Positions 36,407 to 44,879 are shown, counted from the stretch's first letter. The stretch is DNA of 64,000 bases from Sphingobium lactosutens DS20 (GCF_000445105.1 NZ_ATDP01000087.1:7501-71500), one strand, 5' to 3'. The notes: a model not told the origin generated them from the sequence alone. Numbers and translations are program-made.

Positions 36407-37278
36407 CGATGGACATGGTTGTGGCGGACGACGCTGGCGACGAGCTGCAATTGCTGGAGCTGGACAGCTTGCTCGACCTGCTGTGGCGTCGGCATCAGTT
36501 CGATTTTCGCGGCTATTCCCGGGGATCGATGCTGCGCCGGATGGTGCGGGCGCAGCAATATTTCCGGTGCGAAAGCCTGTCCATGTTGCAGCATCGCATG
36601 CTGCATGAGCCCGCGATCCTGCCCGACCTGCTGAGTTTCCTGACCATCCATGTCAGCGAGATGTTTCGCGATCCCGCCTATTTTCGCGCGCTGCGCGAGG
36701 AGGTGATCCCCCATCTTGCGACCTTCCCCTCGCTCAAAGTCTGGGTGGCGGGATGCAGCACGGGGGAGGAACTTTATTCCCTCGCCATTCTGTTCCGGGA
36801 GGAGGGGCTGGATAGTCGCACGCTGTTTTACGCGACCGACATCAGCCCGGCCGCACTGCGCAAGGCGGAACTGGGCATTTATGATCTGGACCGGCTGGCG
36901 GGTTTTACCGCCAATCATCAGGCGTCGGGCGCGCGCACGTCTCTCAGCGACCATTATACCGCCGCTTATGGCGGCGCGCGTTTCGACCCCGGCCTGCGGG
37001 CGCGCACGGTCTTTGCCGAACATAGTCTGGTCAGCGATCAGGTGTTCGGCGAAGTGCATCTGATATCCTGCCGCAATGTCCTCATCTATTTCGATCGGCC
37101 CTTGCAGGACCGGGCGATCGGCCTGTTCCGGGACTCGCTGGTCCGCGGCGGTTTTCTGGGGCTTGGTGCAAAGGAAACCTTGCGTTTTTCAACCCATGCA
37201 AATGCATTTAGCGAATTTGCCGCGCAAGAGCGCGTCTACAGGAAAGCTGCAAGTGCAGGAAATGCCGTCCATGTCTGA
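36403..37278 (+). CDS. CheR-type protein-glutamate O-methyltransferase
   Basis: 291 aa. An N-terminal CheR helical domain (LLDLLWRRHQFDFRGYSRGSMLRRMVRAQQYF) precedes the SAM-binding domain with VWVAGCSTGEELYSLAILF and LISCRNVLIYFDRPLQ. It methylates glutamates of chemoreceptor-like proteins, but no receptor and no CheB demethylase is encoded nearby. It lies between two sensor kinases and overlaps both genes. Its substrate could be one of those kinases, especially the coiled-coil region of the first one; this is inference. Confidence 0.88.
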   Translation: MTMDMVVADDAGDELQLLELDSLLDLLWRRHQFDFRGYSRGSMLRRMVRAQQYFRCESLSMLQHRMLHEPAILPDLLSFLTIHVSEMFRDPAYFRALREEVIPHLATFPSLKVWVAGCSTGEELYSLAILFREEGLDSRTLFYATDISPAALRKAELGIYDLDRLAGFTANHQASGARTSLSDHYTAAYGGARFDPGLRARTVFAEHSLVSDQVFGEVHLISCRNVLIYFDRPLQDRAIGLFRDSLVRGGFLGLGAKETLRFSTHANAFSEFAAQERVYRKAASAGNAVHV

Positions 37279-39154
37279 AGAAGCGCCGATCAATTTCCTG
37301 CTGGTGGACGATGTGCCGCAGAATCTCGAAGCGCTCGAAGCGTTGCTCGCCGCTGACGGATTGCGCCTGTTCAAGGCGCAGTCGGGCGCGCAGGCGCTGG
37401 AACTGATGCTGGAGCATGAATTCGCGCTGGCGCTGCTAGACGTGCAGATGCCGGACATGGACGGGTTCGAACTGGCCGAGATCATGCGATCGACGGAGCG
37501 GACCCGCGCTATCCCGATCATCTTCCTGACGGCGGTCGCGACCGATGAACAGCGCCGTTTTCGCGGCTATGAAGCCGGCGCGGTCGATTATCTGTTGAAG
37601 CCCATCGACACGCGCATGCTGCGCAGCAAAACCGACGTCTTTTTCGAGCTGAGCCGACAGCGGCAGACACTGGCGCGTCAGCGCGACGCGTTGCGCGACA
37701 CGGCCGAGCAACTGGCCACCACGCTCAATCGGCTCAATGCCCATCGTGACAATTCGCCGCTCGCCATTGTGGAGTTCGAACCTGATCTGCGGCTGATCAG
37801 CTGGACACGCGGGGCGGAACGGCTGTTCGGCTGGTCGGCGCAAGCGGTGCTGGGGCGTCACGCCGGTACGATCGGGTGGATGGATGGGGAGACGGCGGGC
37901 GCGGTGACGCGCCATGTCGCCGCGCTGACATTGGGCGGCGAACAGCGGGACATGCAAGTCCATGCGGTCAACCGGATCGACGGCGCCGCGCTGGAATGCG
38001 AATTTTATTATTCGCTGCTGCTGGATCATCAGGGCCGGCCGGCTTCGGTCAGCGTCCAGATACTGGACATCACTGAACGGCGGCGGGCGGAGGAAACGCA
38101 GCATCTTCTGATCGGCGAGCTTAACCACCGGGTCAAGAATACGCTGGCGTCCGTGCAGGCGATCGCGTTCCAGACGCTCAAAGGCGCGCCTAGCCCCGCT
38201 GAGTTCGCCGACAAATTCACCGGTCGGCTGCAGGCTCTGGCGCAGGCTCATTCCCTGCTTAGCCGTCAGACCTGGCAAAGCGCCAGCCTGTCGCAACTGG
38301 TGCAGGACCAGCTGGATCTGGGCACGATCGATGAGGGGCGCTGTTCCGTATCCGGTCCTCAGGTCGAATTGCCGCCCAATCTGGCGCTGCATCTGGCGCT
38401 GGTCCTGCATGAACTGGGCACCAATGCCGCCAAATATGGCGCGTTGTCCAACCGCGAAGGGCATGTGTTCATCGATTGGCGGCTCGCGGATGACCGATTG
38501 CTGCTGAGCTGGCGCGAAAGCGGTGGCCCTGCCGTCACCCCGCCCACGCGCAAGGGCTTTGGCACGGTGCTGGTCGAACGCAGCCTGTTGGGGGAGGGCG
38601 GGGTGGTCAGCGCCGACTATCCGGTGGAAGGCGTGCATTGGCAGTTCGACCTTCCCTGGTCGCCTGTCGTCGTGGCGGACATGGGACCAGCGCGCCTGTC
38701 GACCGGCGGCGCGGCTCCCGAGCCGGTCATCTATGGCGAGCGTCTCAACAGCCACACCATCCTGGAAGGATTGGACTTTCTGGTCGTCGAGGATGAGCCG
38801 TTGATCGCATTCGAACTGGCCGATGTGCTGACCGATGCGGGCGCGCGTGTGGTGGGCACGCCATCGACACTGGACGAAGCGGTCGATGCGGTCGAAACGC
38901 TTGCGTTCGACGCGGCGATCCTGGACGGCAATTTGCAGGGGGCGGCGGTCGACCAGATCGCCGAGGCGCTGGATCGCCGGGGCATACCCTTTCTGTTTCT
39001 GTCGGGTTATGGCCCCGAACATCTGCCCGTCGCCTTCAACGGGCGGCCGCTGCTCAACAAGCCGTTCGACCGGGGCAATCTACTCAGCCTTTTGCGCCAC
39101 ATCGTCGAAGCCGACGCGCCCGAACCGCTGCCGGGCCGCCGGATTGCAGGCTAG
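37271..39154 (+). CDS. receiver-PAS-HWE/HisKA_2 kinase-receiver signalling protein
   Basis: 627 aa from the ATG at 37271 (AGGAA 9 bases upstream); 37262 is an alternative, and the frame extends 5' inside cheR without meaning. Order: receiver (INFLLVDDVPQN, phospho-site LLDVQMPD), coiled coil, PAS domain, HWE/HisKA_2 acceptor in LIGELNHRVKNTLASVQAIAFQTL, ATPase HELGTNAAKYGALS, and a C-terminal receiver (FLVVEDEPLIAFELADVL, ILDGNL). This kinase class feeds alphaproteobacterial stress signalling. Its stop codon shares the CTAG tetranucleotide with the stop of the convergent nadB. Confidence 0.88.
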   Translation: MSEEAPINFLLVDDVPQNLEALEALLAADGLRLFKAQSGAQALELMLEHEFALALLDVQMPDMDGFELAEIMRSTERTRAIPIIFLTAVATDEQRRFRGYEAGAVDYLLKPIDTRMLRSKTDVFFELSRQRQTLARQRDALRDTAEQLATTLNRLNAHRDNSPLAIVEFEPDLRLISWTRGAERLFGWSAQAVLGRHAGTIGWMDGETAGAVTRHVAALTLGGEQRDMQVHAVNRIDGAALECEFYYSLLLDHQGRPASVSVQILDITERRRAEETQHLLIGELNHRVKNTLASVQAIAFQTLKGAPSPAEFADKFTGRLQALAQAHSLLSRQTWQSASLSQLVQDQLDLGTIDEGRCSVSGPQVELPPNLALHLALVLHELGTNAAKYGALSNREGHVFIDWRLADDRLLLSWRESGGPAVTPPTRKGFGTVLVERSLLGEGGVVSADYPVEGVHWQFDLPWSPVVVADMGPARLSTGGAAPEPVIYGERLNSHTILEGLDFLVVEDEPLIAFELADVLTDAGARVVGTPSTLDEAVDAVETLAFDAAILDGNLQGAAVDQIAEALDRRGIPFLFLSGYGPEHLPVAFNGRPLLNKPFDRGNLLSLLRHIVEADAPEPLPGRRIAG

Positions 39155-40764
39155 GGGGCCAGCACCGTATCGACCGCCTGGGGCAGCGTGTCGGGATAGT
39201 CGAGCGTATAGTGCAGGCCCCGGCTTTCCTTGCGATGGAGCGCGGAGCGAACGACGAGGCGCGCCACCTCCAGCAGGTTGCGCAATTCGATGAGGTCGGG
39301 CGTCACGCGGAAATTGCCGTAATAATCGTCAACTTCCCGCGCCAGCAGGTCGATGCGGTGCTGCGCCCGCTCCAGCCGCTTGGTGGTGCGGACAATCCCG
39401 ACATAGTCCCACATGAAGCGACGGATTTCCTTCCAGTTATGCTGGACGATGACTTCCTCGTCGCTGTTGGTGACGCGGCTTTCGTCCCAGGCGCGGATCG
39501 CGGGTGGTGGGGGCAGCTGATCCCAGGACCCGCGAATATGCTTGGCCGCCGCTTCGCCGAAGACGAAACATTCGAGCAGCGAGTTGGACGCCAGGCGATT
39601 GGCGCCGTGCAGGCCGCTTTCGGTCACTTCGCCGGCGGCATAGAGGCCGGGCAGGTCGGTGCGCCCATCCAGATCGATGATGACGCCGCCGCAAGTATAA
39701 TGCTGCGCCGGGACGACCGGGATCGGCTCTTTGGTGATGTCGATGTCGAGGTCCAGCAGGCGCGCATAGATGGTGGGGAAGTGATGCTTCACAAATTCGG
39801 GCGGCTGGTGGCTGATGTCGAGATGGACATAGTCCAGACCCAGGCGCTTGATTTCATGGTCGATCGCGCGCGCGACGATATCGCGCGGGGCGAGTTCGGC
39901 GCGATCGTCGAAACGCGGCATGAAGCGCTCGCCCCCGCCCGGCACGCCGGGGGGGAGCTTCAGATGGCCGCCTTCGCCACGCACCGCTTCGGTGATGAGG
40001 AAATTCTTGACCTCCAGATTATAGAGGCAGGTCGGGTGAAACTGGTTCATCTCCATGTTGGAGACGCGGCAGCCCGCGCGCCAGGCCATGGCGATGCCGT
40101 CACCGGTCGCGCCGCGCGGCGCGGTGGAAAAGAGATAGGTGCGGCCCGCGCCGCCGGTGCACAATATGGTCGCGCGGCCGATAAGGGCATCGACGCGCTT
40201 GGTCGCCTTGTTGAAGGCATAGACGCCCCAGACATGGCCGTCGCCCGAATAGCGCTCGCCATGGCGTGAGGTAATAAGGTCGATCGCGACCATATCCTCC
40301 ATCAGCGTGATGTTGGGATTGGCGCGCGCGGCTTTCAGCAAGGCGACCTGCACGGCATGGCCGGTGGCGTCGTCGACATGGACGATGCGGCGGTGGCTGT
40401 GCCCGCCCTCCCGCGTCAGATCCCAGCGCTTGCCAAAGGCCTCGCCGCCATCCGCGCTGGGGTTGAAGGGCACGCCCAATGCCGCCAGCCGCTCGATCGC
40501 GGCGGGCGCTTCGGATACGACGAACTCCACCGTCTCGCGATTGTTGAGGCCCGCGCCCGCGACCATCGTGTCATCGACATGCGCCTCGAAACTGTCGCCC
40601 GCATCGAGTACTGCGGCAATGCCCCCCTGCGCCCAGTTAGTCGAGCCGCCATCGAGCGCGCCCTTGGCCAGCACCAGCACTTTGCGGTCCTGCGCCAGAT
40701 TGATGGCGGCGGTCAGCCCGGCGGCGCCGGAACCGATGATGATGACGTCATGGGTGATGGGCAT
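39151..40764 (-). CDS. nadB: L-aspartate oxidase
   Basis: 537 aa, full length. FAD-binding IIGSGAAGLTAAINLAQ, the TNWAQGGIAAVLD loop, REGGHSHRRIVHVDD with the active-site region, and the C-terminal helical domain ending YTLDYPDTLPQ. It oxidises L-aspartate to iminoaspartate, the first step of NAD synthesis. nadA and nadC are not in the window. It lies downstream of the DUF559 gene and the ABC ATPase on the same strand. Confidence 0.93.
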   Translation of the reverse strand: MPITHDVIIIGSGAAGLTAAINLAQDRKVLVLAKGALDGGSTNWAQGGIAAVLDAGDSFEAHVDDTMVAGAGLNNRETVEFVVSEAPAAIERLAALGVPFNPSADGGEAFGKRWDLTREGGHSHRRIVHVDDATGHAVQVALLKAARANPNITLMEDMVAIDLITSRHGERYSGDGHVWGVYAFNKATKRVDALIGRATILCTGGAGRTYLFSTAPRGATGDGIAMAWRAGCRVSNMEMNQFHPTCLYNLEVKNFLITEAVRGEGGHLKLPPGVPGGGERFMPRFDDRAELAPRDIVARAIDHEIKRLGLDYVHLDISHQPPEFVKHHFPTIYARLLDLDIDITKEPIPVVPAQHYTCGGVIIDLDGRTDLPGLYAAGEVTESGLHGANRLASNSLLECFVFGEAAAKHIRGSWDQLPPPPAIRAWDESRVTNSDEEVIVQHNWKEIRRFMWDYVGIVRTTKRLERAQHRIDLLAREVDDYYGNFRVTPDLIELRNLLEVARLVVRSALHRKESRGLHYTLDYPDTLPQAVDTVLAP

Positions 40765-40784
40765 CTGCGCTCTTGCTGCTTTTT

Positions 40785-41225
40785 CTACTCCCCTCCCGCA
40801 GGCGGGAGGGGTTGGGGGTGGGCCTGGGCAAGCGTTGCCTGGATATGCAACACCACGCCGTCGAGGTTCGTCATCACATCGTCATGGGAGATGCGCAAGA
40901 TTTTGAAGCCGAACGAGCGGCAATAGTGATCACGCCGTTCGTCATGACGGATGGTCTGATCATGACTGGCCCCATCAATTTCTATGATGAGGCGCAATTC
41001 TCGGCAGAGAAAGTCAGCAAAATAGGGGCCGACCGGCATTTGGCGGCTGAACTTGTATCCTAGCTTTTTGCCTTTCAGGCATTGCCACAGCAATTGCTCG
41101 GCAATGGTCGCGCTATTGCGTAGCGCTTTGGCGCGGGTGGTGTCGCGTTGTTTGAAAGGTCGCGCTGGCCCACCCCCTGGCCCCCTCCCGCTTGCGGGAG
41201 GGGGAAGATGGGTTTCATCCGTCAC
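40785..41225 (-). CDS. DUF559 (Vsr-like) endonuclease-domain protein
   Basis: 146 aa from a GTG at 41225 that overlaps the stop of the ABC ATPase gene (GTGA). The core is AEQLLWQCLKGKKLGYKFSRQMPVGPYFADFLCRELRLIIEIDGASHD, a PD-(D/E)xK-like fold related to the very-short-patch-repair nuclease. The first about 25 codons and the last about 8 are made of REP-like hairpins (41167-41204 and 40790-40824), so the true protein may start later, around PFKQRDTTRAKALRN, which fits the family better. Function unknown. The pair of inverted hairpins suggests a mobile unit. Confidence 0.75.
   Translation of the reverse strand: MTDETHLPPPASGRGPGGGPARPFKQRDTTRAKALRNSATIAEQLLWQCLKGKKLGYKFSRQMPVGPYFADFLCRELRLIIEIDGASHDQTIRHDERRDHYCRSFGFKILRISHDDVMTNLDGVVLHIQATLAQAHPQPLPPAGGE
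40790..40824. repeat. REP-like hairpin, left copy beside the DUF559 gene
   Basis: A 10-bp stem CCCCTCCCGC/GCGGGAGGGG with a 2-base loop (40790-40811) is followed by GGGGGTGGGCC (40814-40824). The right copy at 41167-41204 is the same unit in inverse orientation. Confidence 0.75.
41167..41204. repeat. REP-like hairpin, right copy beside the DUF559 gene
   Basis: GGCCCACCCCC (41167-41177) is followed by an 11-bp stem CCCCCTCCCGC/GCGGGAGGGGG with a 2-base loop (41181-41204). With the left copy it forms a 400-bp inverted-repeat-bounded unit. Confidence 0.75.
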
Positions 41226-42151
41226 GCCGCGGCCGTCAGGTGCAGGAAGACGTCCTCCAGGTCCGGGTCGCGCGTCACCACGTCCACGATCGACAGGCCG
41301 CTGGCCTGCACCGCGCTTAGCACCTGGCCGGCATTGGCGCGGTCCTTGCTGTAGGTGATGGTGAGCGTGCGTTCGCCGGTCAATTCGACCTTTTCAAAGC
41401 AGGGCGCGTCCGGCGCGGCCGTGACGTCGCGATCGACCGTCACCTGCACCACCTTTTCCTGCGCCATGGCGATCAGCTCGCGGGTCGGCTTGTCGGTGAT
41501 GACCTTGCCATGGTTGATGATGCCGATGCGATCGCACAGTTCCTCGGCTTCCTCCAGATAATGGGTGGTGAGCACGATGGTGACGCCCATGGCATTGAGT
41601 TCGCGCACATAGTCCCATAGCTGCTGACGCAATTGCACGTCGACGCCGGCGGTGGGTTCGTCGAGCACCAAAATGGGCGGGGAATGGACCATCGCCTTGG
41701 CCACCAGCAGGCGGCGCTTCATGCCCCCCGACAGGGTGCGGGCATAGGCATTGGCCTTGTCATCCAGATGCACCGCGCGCAACAATTCCATCGACCGGCG
41801 CTTGTCCTTGGGTACGCCGTAGAAGCCCGCCTGATTTTCCAGCGTTTCCAGCGGCGTGAAAAAGGGGTCGAAGACGATCTCCTGCGGCACGATGCCGATC
41901 GAATTCTTGGCATTGCGGGGATTGACGTCGATGTCGAAGCCCCAGATGCGCACGTCGCCCGCGCTCTTGTTCACCATGCCGGCCAGGATGTTGATAGTGG
42001 TCGACTTGCCCGCGCCATTGGGACCAAGCAGTCCGTAAATCTGGCCGCGCGGAATGGTGAGGTCGATGCCGTCGAGCGCACGCTTGCCGCCCTTGTAAAC
42101 CTTGGTGAGGTTACGGATTTCGATGGCGGCTTGCGCGGGCTGATCGGTCAT
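41222..42151 (-). CDS. ABC transporter ATP-binding protein (YadG/CcmA-like), no adjacent permease
   Basis: 309 aa. Walker A GPNGAGKST, Q loop GIVPQEIVFDPFFTPLETLENQAGFYG, signature LSGGMKRRLLVAKAM, Walker B ILVLDEPTAGVD and H loop TTHYLEEAEEL; a C-terminal DUF4162-like tail ends DLEDVFLHLT. The DrrA/YadG class normally pairs with an ABC-2 permease such as YadH, but none is encoded next to it: the DUF559 unit and nadB follow instead. A displaced permease gene is possible. An 11-bp repeat array lies about 135 bp upstream. Confidence 0.9.
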   Translation of the reverse strand: MTDQPAQAAIEIRNLTKVYKGGKRALDGIDLTIPRGQIYGLLGPNGAGKSTTINILAGMVNKSAGDVRIWGFDIDVNPRNAKNSIGIVPQEIVFDPFFTPLETLENQAGFYGVPKDKRRSMELLRAVHLDDKANAYARTLSGGMKRRLLVAKAMVHSPPILVLDEPTAGVDVQLRQQLWDYVRELNAMGVTIVLTTHYLEEAEELCDRIGIINHGKVITDKPTRELIAMAQEKVVQVTVDRDVTAAPDAPCFEKVELTGERTLTITYSKDRANAGQVLSAVQASGLSIVDVVTRDPDLEDVFLHLTAAA

Positions 42152-42284
42152 GGCTGATCTCTATGGGGATCGAAGCGGGGGAAGGGAAGGGGCTGAAACG
42201 ACGCGACAGTTGAAAGTTCACAGTGTCGTGCGTCGCCATTTCCGGGCGATTTTGGCACAGACGCGCCTGGGATGCCCCGGTGAA

Positions 42285-42355
42285 GCGACACCGACGCGAC
42301 ACGGAAGTCACGCCGAAGCGAAAGCCAGGCGTCAGCGAAGCGATAACGAGGCGAC
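42285..42355. repeat. array of GCGAC-type repeats with exact 11-bp spacing (array B)
   Basis: Units start at 42285, 42296, 42307, 42318, 42329, 42340 and 42351, each 11 bases apart: GCGAC, GCGAC, GTCAC, GCGAA, GCGTC, GCGAT, GCGAC, with spacers often ending GAA or GAG. It fills much of the 206-bp gap between the HTH gene stop and the ABC ATPase start. It resembles array A at 9185 in unit, spacing and distance to the downstream start. Confidence 0.7.
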
Positions 42356-42357
42356 AT

Positions 42358-42645
42358 TTATCGGCCGATCGGTCCTCGGTGCGGACGGATCGGCGCGAGC
42401 GGATCGGCCCGGCGGGCAGCGTGGAGCGCCAGCGCGCTGGCCCAGCTGCGGTCGAAGCCGGTGCCGGCCAGCCGATCGCGCAGCCGGTGCGCGCTGGAAC
42501 GGGACATGCCGACCATCTGCGCGGCATGGCTGACATTGCCGGTTTCGAGCAGCGCGGCGAGGAAACGGCGCTGACGATCGGGCGTCCATTGGCGGCGGCC
42601 GCGCCGGGGTGCGGGGATGGGCGGATTGGGGAGGGGCTGGTCCAT
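42358..42645 (-). CDS. small helix-turn-helix protein
   Basis: 95 aa, basic. About residues 20-60 read TPDRQRRFLAALLETGNVSHAAQMVGMSRSSAHRLRDRLAGTGF, a helix-turn-helix of the kind found in small sphingomonad proteins of unknown function and in phage terminase-like or transposase-like DNA-binding modules. Arg/Pro-rich tails flank it. It stands alone between purN and the ABC ATPase on the same strand. The 11-bp repeat array B starts 2 bases after its stop, so it might bind that array, but nothing shows this directly. Confidence 0.65.
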   Translation of the reverse strand: MDQPLPNPPIPAPRRGRRQWTPDRQRRFLAALLETGNVSHAAQMVGMSRSSAHRLRDRLAGTGFDRSWASALALHAARRADPLAPIRPHRGPIGR

Positions 42646-42728
42646 CCGTCAGGCTAGATCATGAAAGACGCGTGTAGGACAGAGGGGAGGATGGTCCGCA
42701 TTCCATCCGACATGGGCCTTTGCCGACG

Positions 42729-43682
42729 TTAGAACTGGTCGGCGATGTCCATGAGGCCGAGCAGCTTCTTCGGCGCGACCTGACGCCAGCTGGCGCGAAG
42801 CCGATCGCCGATATGGTCCCAGTCGTTGGCGCCCCGGTCCAGCCGGATGCCGACCCAGTCATCGCCAAAATAGGCCGGCCGGTAATAGCGGTCCGGGTCG
42901 GCTTCGATCAGGGTCGCCTGTTCGTCCGGCGCGGTGGTCTTGACCAGCAGCGCCACGACGCCGTCGCCATGATGGTCGCGGGTGAACCAGGCGAATTTCT
43001 TGCCCTTCTCGATCCCGAAACACGGCATGCCGTGGGAGATGACCTCGTCCGCCTGGGGCAGGGCAAGGGCAATTTCCCGGACGCGATTGAGCATCCATTC
43101 GGGCTGCTGTTCGCGCGTGACAAACGCCGCCAGCGTGCGCGAATAGAGCTGATGTTCGGCGATCAGGATGCGGGCGGCAAGGCTGTCGGCGCTGTCGCCG
43201 GGCAGGATGGCCACGGGGGTTTGCGCCAGCACTGGTCCATCGTCCAGTTCGGCCGTGACGATATGCACCGAACACCCGGCATGGCTGTCCCCGGCATCGA
43301 TCGCCCGCTGGTGTGTGTCGAGGCCCTTATATTTGGGGAGCAGGCTGGGATGGATGTTGAGCATCCGGCCTTCCCATGCCCGCACGAATTCGGGGGACAG
43401 CAGTCGCATATAGCCGGCCAGCGCCACATAGTCCGCACCCGCAGCGCGCAATTGCGCGTCGATGATCGAATCAAATTCGGCGCGTTTCAGCCCCTTGTGA
43501 CTCTGGCCAAAGGTGGCGATGCCTTCCGCCGCCGCCAGCACCAGACCCGGTGCCGCCGGATCATTGGCGGCGACCAGCACGATCTCATAAGGACAGCTGT
43601 GCGCCTTTGCGGCGTAAAGCAATGCAGCCATATTCGATCCCCGCCCGGAAATCAGAACAGCGACCCTGGCTTTAGCCATCAT
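42729..43682 (-). CDS. purN: phosphoribosylglycinamide formyltransferase fused to an MmcQ/YjbR domain
   Basis: 317 aa; the second codon is also ATG. Residues 1 to about 190 are PurN: VAVLISGRGSNMAALL, MLNIHPSLLPKYKGLDTHQRAI with the catalytic Asn/His, and SVHIVTAELDDGPVLAQ with the catalytic Asp. Residues about 200-317 are an MmcQ/YjbR (DUF419) domain: LALPQADEVISHGMPCFGIEKGKKFAWF and DDWVGIRLD. PurN transfers a formyl group to GAR in purine synthesis. The YjbR module is a DNA-binding-like fold of unknown role. The usual PurN has about 200 residues. purM lies upstream, with a paired REP hairpin in the gap. Confidence 0.9.
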   Translation of the reverse strand: MMAKARVAVLISGRGSNMAALLYAAKAHSCPYEIVLVAANDPAAPGLVLAAAEGIATFGQSHKGLKRAEFDSIIDAQLRAAGADYVALAGYMRLLSPEFVRAWEGRMLNIHPSLLPKYKGLDTHQRAIDAGDSHAGCSVHIVTAELDDGPVLAQTPVAILPGDSADSLAARILIAEHQLYSRTLAAFVTREQQPEWMLNRVREIALALPQADEVISHGMPCFGIEKGKKFAWFTRDHHGDGVVALLVKTTAPDEQATLIEADPDRYYRPAYFGDDWVGIRLDRGANDWDHIGDRLRASWRQVAPKKLLGLMDIADQF

Positions 43683-43689
43683 TGTAACT

Positions 43690-43768
43690 CCGTTCGCCCT
43701 GAGCCTGCCAAAGGGCGTTACTGCTTCTAAAAGAAAGAGCAGGGCTTCGACAGGCTCAGCCCGAACGG
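43690..43768. repeat. paired inverted REP elements between purM and purN
   Basis: The left arm at 43690-43716 begins CCGTTCGCCCTGAGCCTG; the right arm at 43742-43768 is its near complement, ending CAGCCCGAACGG. Each arm also folds on itself (GCCC...GGGC and GGGC...GCCC), and the base changes between arms keep these inner stems. The gap between them is A-rich (TTCTAAAAGAA). Inverted REP pairs of this kind often stabilise mRNA ends or stop transcription. Confidence 0.7.
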
Positions 43769-43784
43769 AACAAATTTGCCCGGT

Positions 43785-44879
43785 TCAACCCAGATGGGTG
43801 GCCGACCAAGCGGCTTTGGCGCTCCAGCTTTCGGCGCTGCCCCGGACGGTGCACCCCTTGTCCCCGGTCACGACGGCGCCGATGGCGAACACGGTTTCGC
43901 CCGCATCCTCCAACGCCTTTGTGACGGCGGTGACATGCGCTTCATCGACGGCGAGCACCATGCCGATGCCGCAGTTGAAGGTGCGCGCCATTTCTTCGGG
44001 TTCGATATGCCCCTGCGCCTGCAGGAAGGCCATCAGCCGGGGCTGGTCCCAGGCGTCAGCTTCAATCACGGCGTGGGCGCCGTCGGGCAGGACGCGCGGG
44101 ACATTTTCCAGCAGCCCGCCCCCGGTGATATGCGCCAGCGCGTTGACGAGGCCCGCTCGCACCAGCGGTAGCAGGCTCTTCACATAGATACGCGTGGGCG
44201 CCATCAGCGCGTCGATCAGCAGCACGTCCTGGTCGAACAGAGCCGGGCGGTCGAGCTTCCACCCCTTGTCGGCGGCGAGGCGGCGGACCAGCGAATAGCC
44301 GTTGGAGTGCACGCCCGACGAGGCGAGGCCCAGCAGCACGTCGCCGGCCTTGACCCGGTTGCCGGTCAATGCCTTGGATCGTTCCACCGCGCCTACGCAA
44401 AAACCCGCCAGGTCATAGTCGCCATCGGCATACATGCCCGGCATTTCGGCAGTTTCGCCGCCAATGAGCGCGCAGCCTGCCTGACGACATCCTTCGGCGA
44501 TGCCGGCGATGACGCGTTCGGCGACGCCGCTTTCCAGCCGGCCGGTCGCGTAATAATCGAGGAAGAAGAGCGGCTCTGCGCCTTGCACGATGAGGTCATT
44601 GGCGCACATGGCGACCAGGTCGATGCCCACGCCATCATGGCGGCCATGGTCGATCGCGAGCTTGAGCTTGGTGCCGACGCCATCATTGGCAGCGACCAGC
44701 AGTGGATCGTCATAGCCAGCCGCTTTCAGGTCGAAGAAGCCGCCAAAGCCGCCCAGTTCCGCGTCCGCACCCGGCCGGCGCGTCGCCTTGGCAAGGGGGG
44801 CGATGGCGCGGACCAGGGCATTGCCAGCGGCGATGTCGACGCCAGCCTTGGCGTAGCTGTAGGATTCGTTGTCGCTCAT
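43785..44879 (-). CDS. purM: phosphoribosylformylglycinamidine cyclo-ligase (AIR synthetase)
   Basis: 364 aa from the ATG at 44879; the frame is open to 44909 without a better start. Family blocks: [93 protein letters not shown] and [16 protein letters not shown]. It makes aminoimidazole ribotide in purine synthesis and forms an operon with purN. It is divergent from the DUF2066 gene with a 75-bp gap. Confidence 0.93.
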   Translation of the reverse strand: MSDNESYSYAKAGVDIAAGNALVRAIAPLAKATRRPGADAELGGFGGFFDLKAAGYDDPLLVAANDGVGTKLKLAIDHGRHDGVGIDLVAMCANDLIVQGAEPLFFLDYYATGRLESGVAERVIAGIAEGCRQAGCALIGGETAEMPGMYADGDYDLAGFCVGAVERSKALTGNRVKAGDVLLGLASSGVHSNGYSLVRRLAADKGWKLDRPALFDQDVLLIDALMAPTRIYVKSLLPLVRAGLVNALAHITGGGLLENVPRVLPDGAHAVIEADAWDQPRLMAFLQAQGHIEPEEMARTFNCGIGMVLAVDEAHVTAVTKALEDAGETVFAIGAVVTGDKGCTVRGSAESWSAKAAWSATHLG

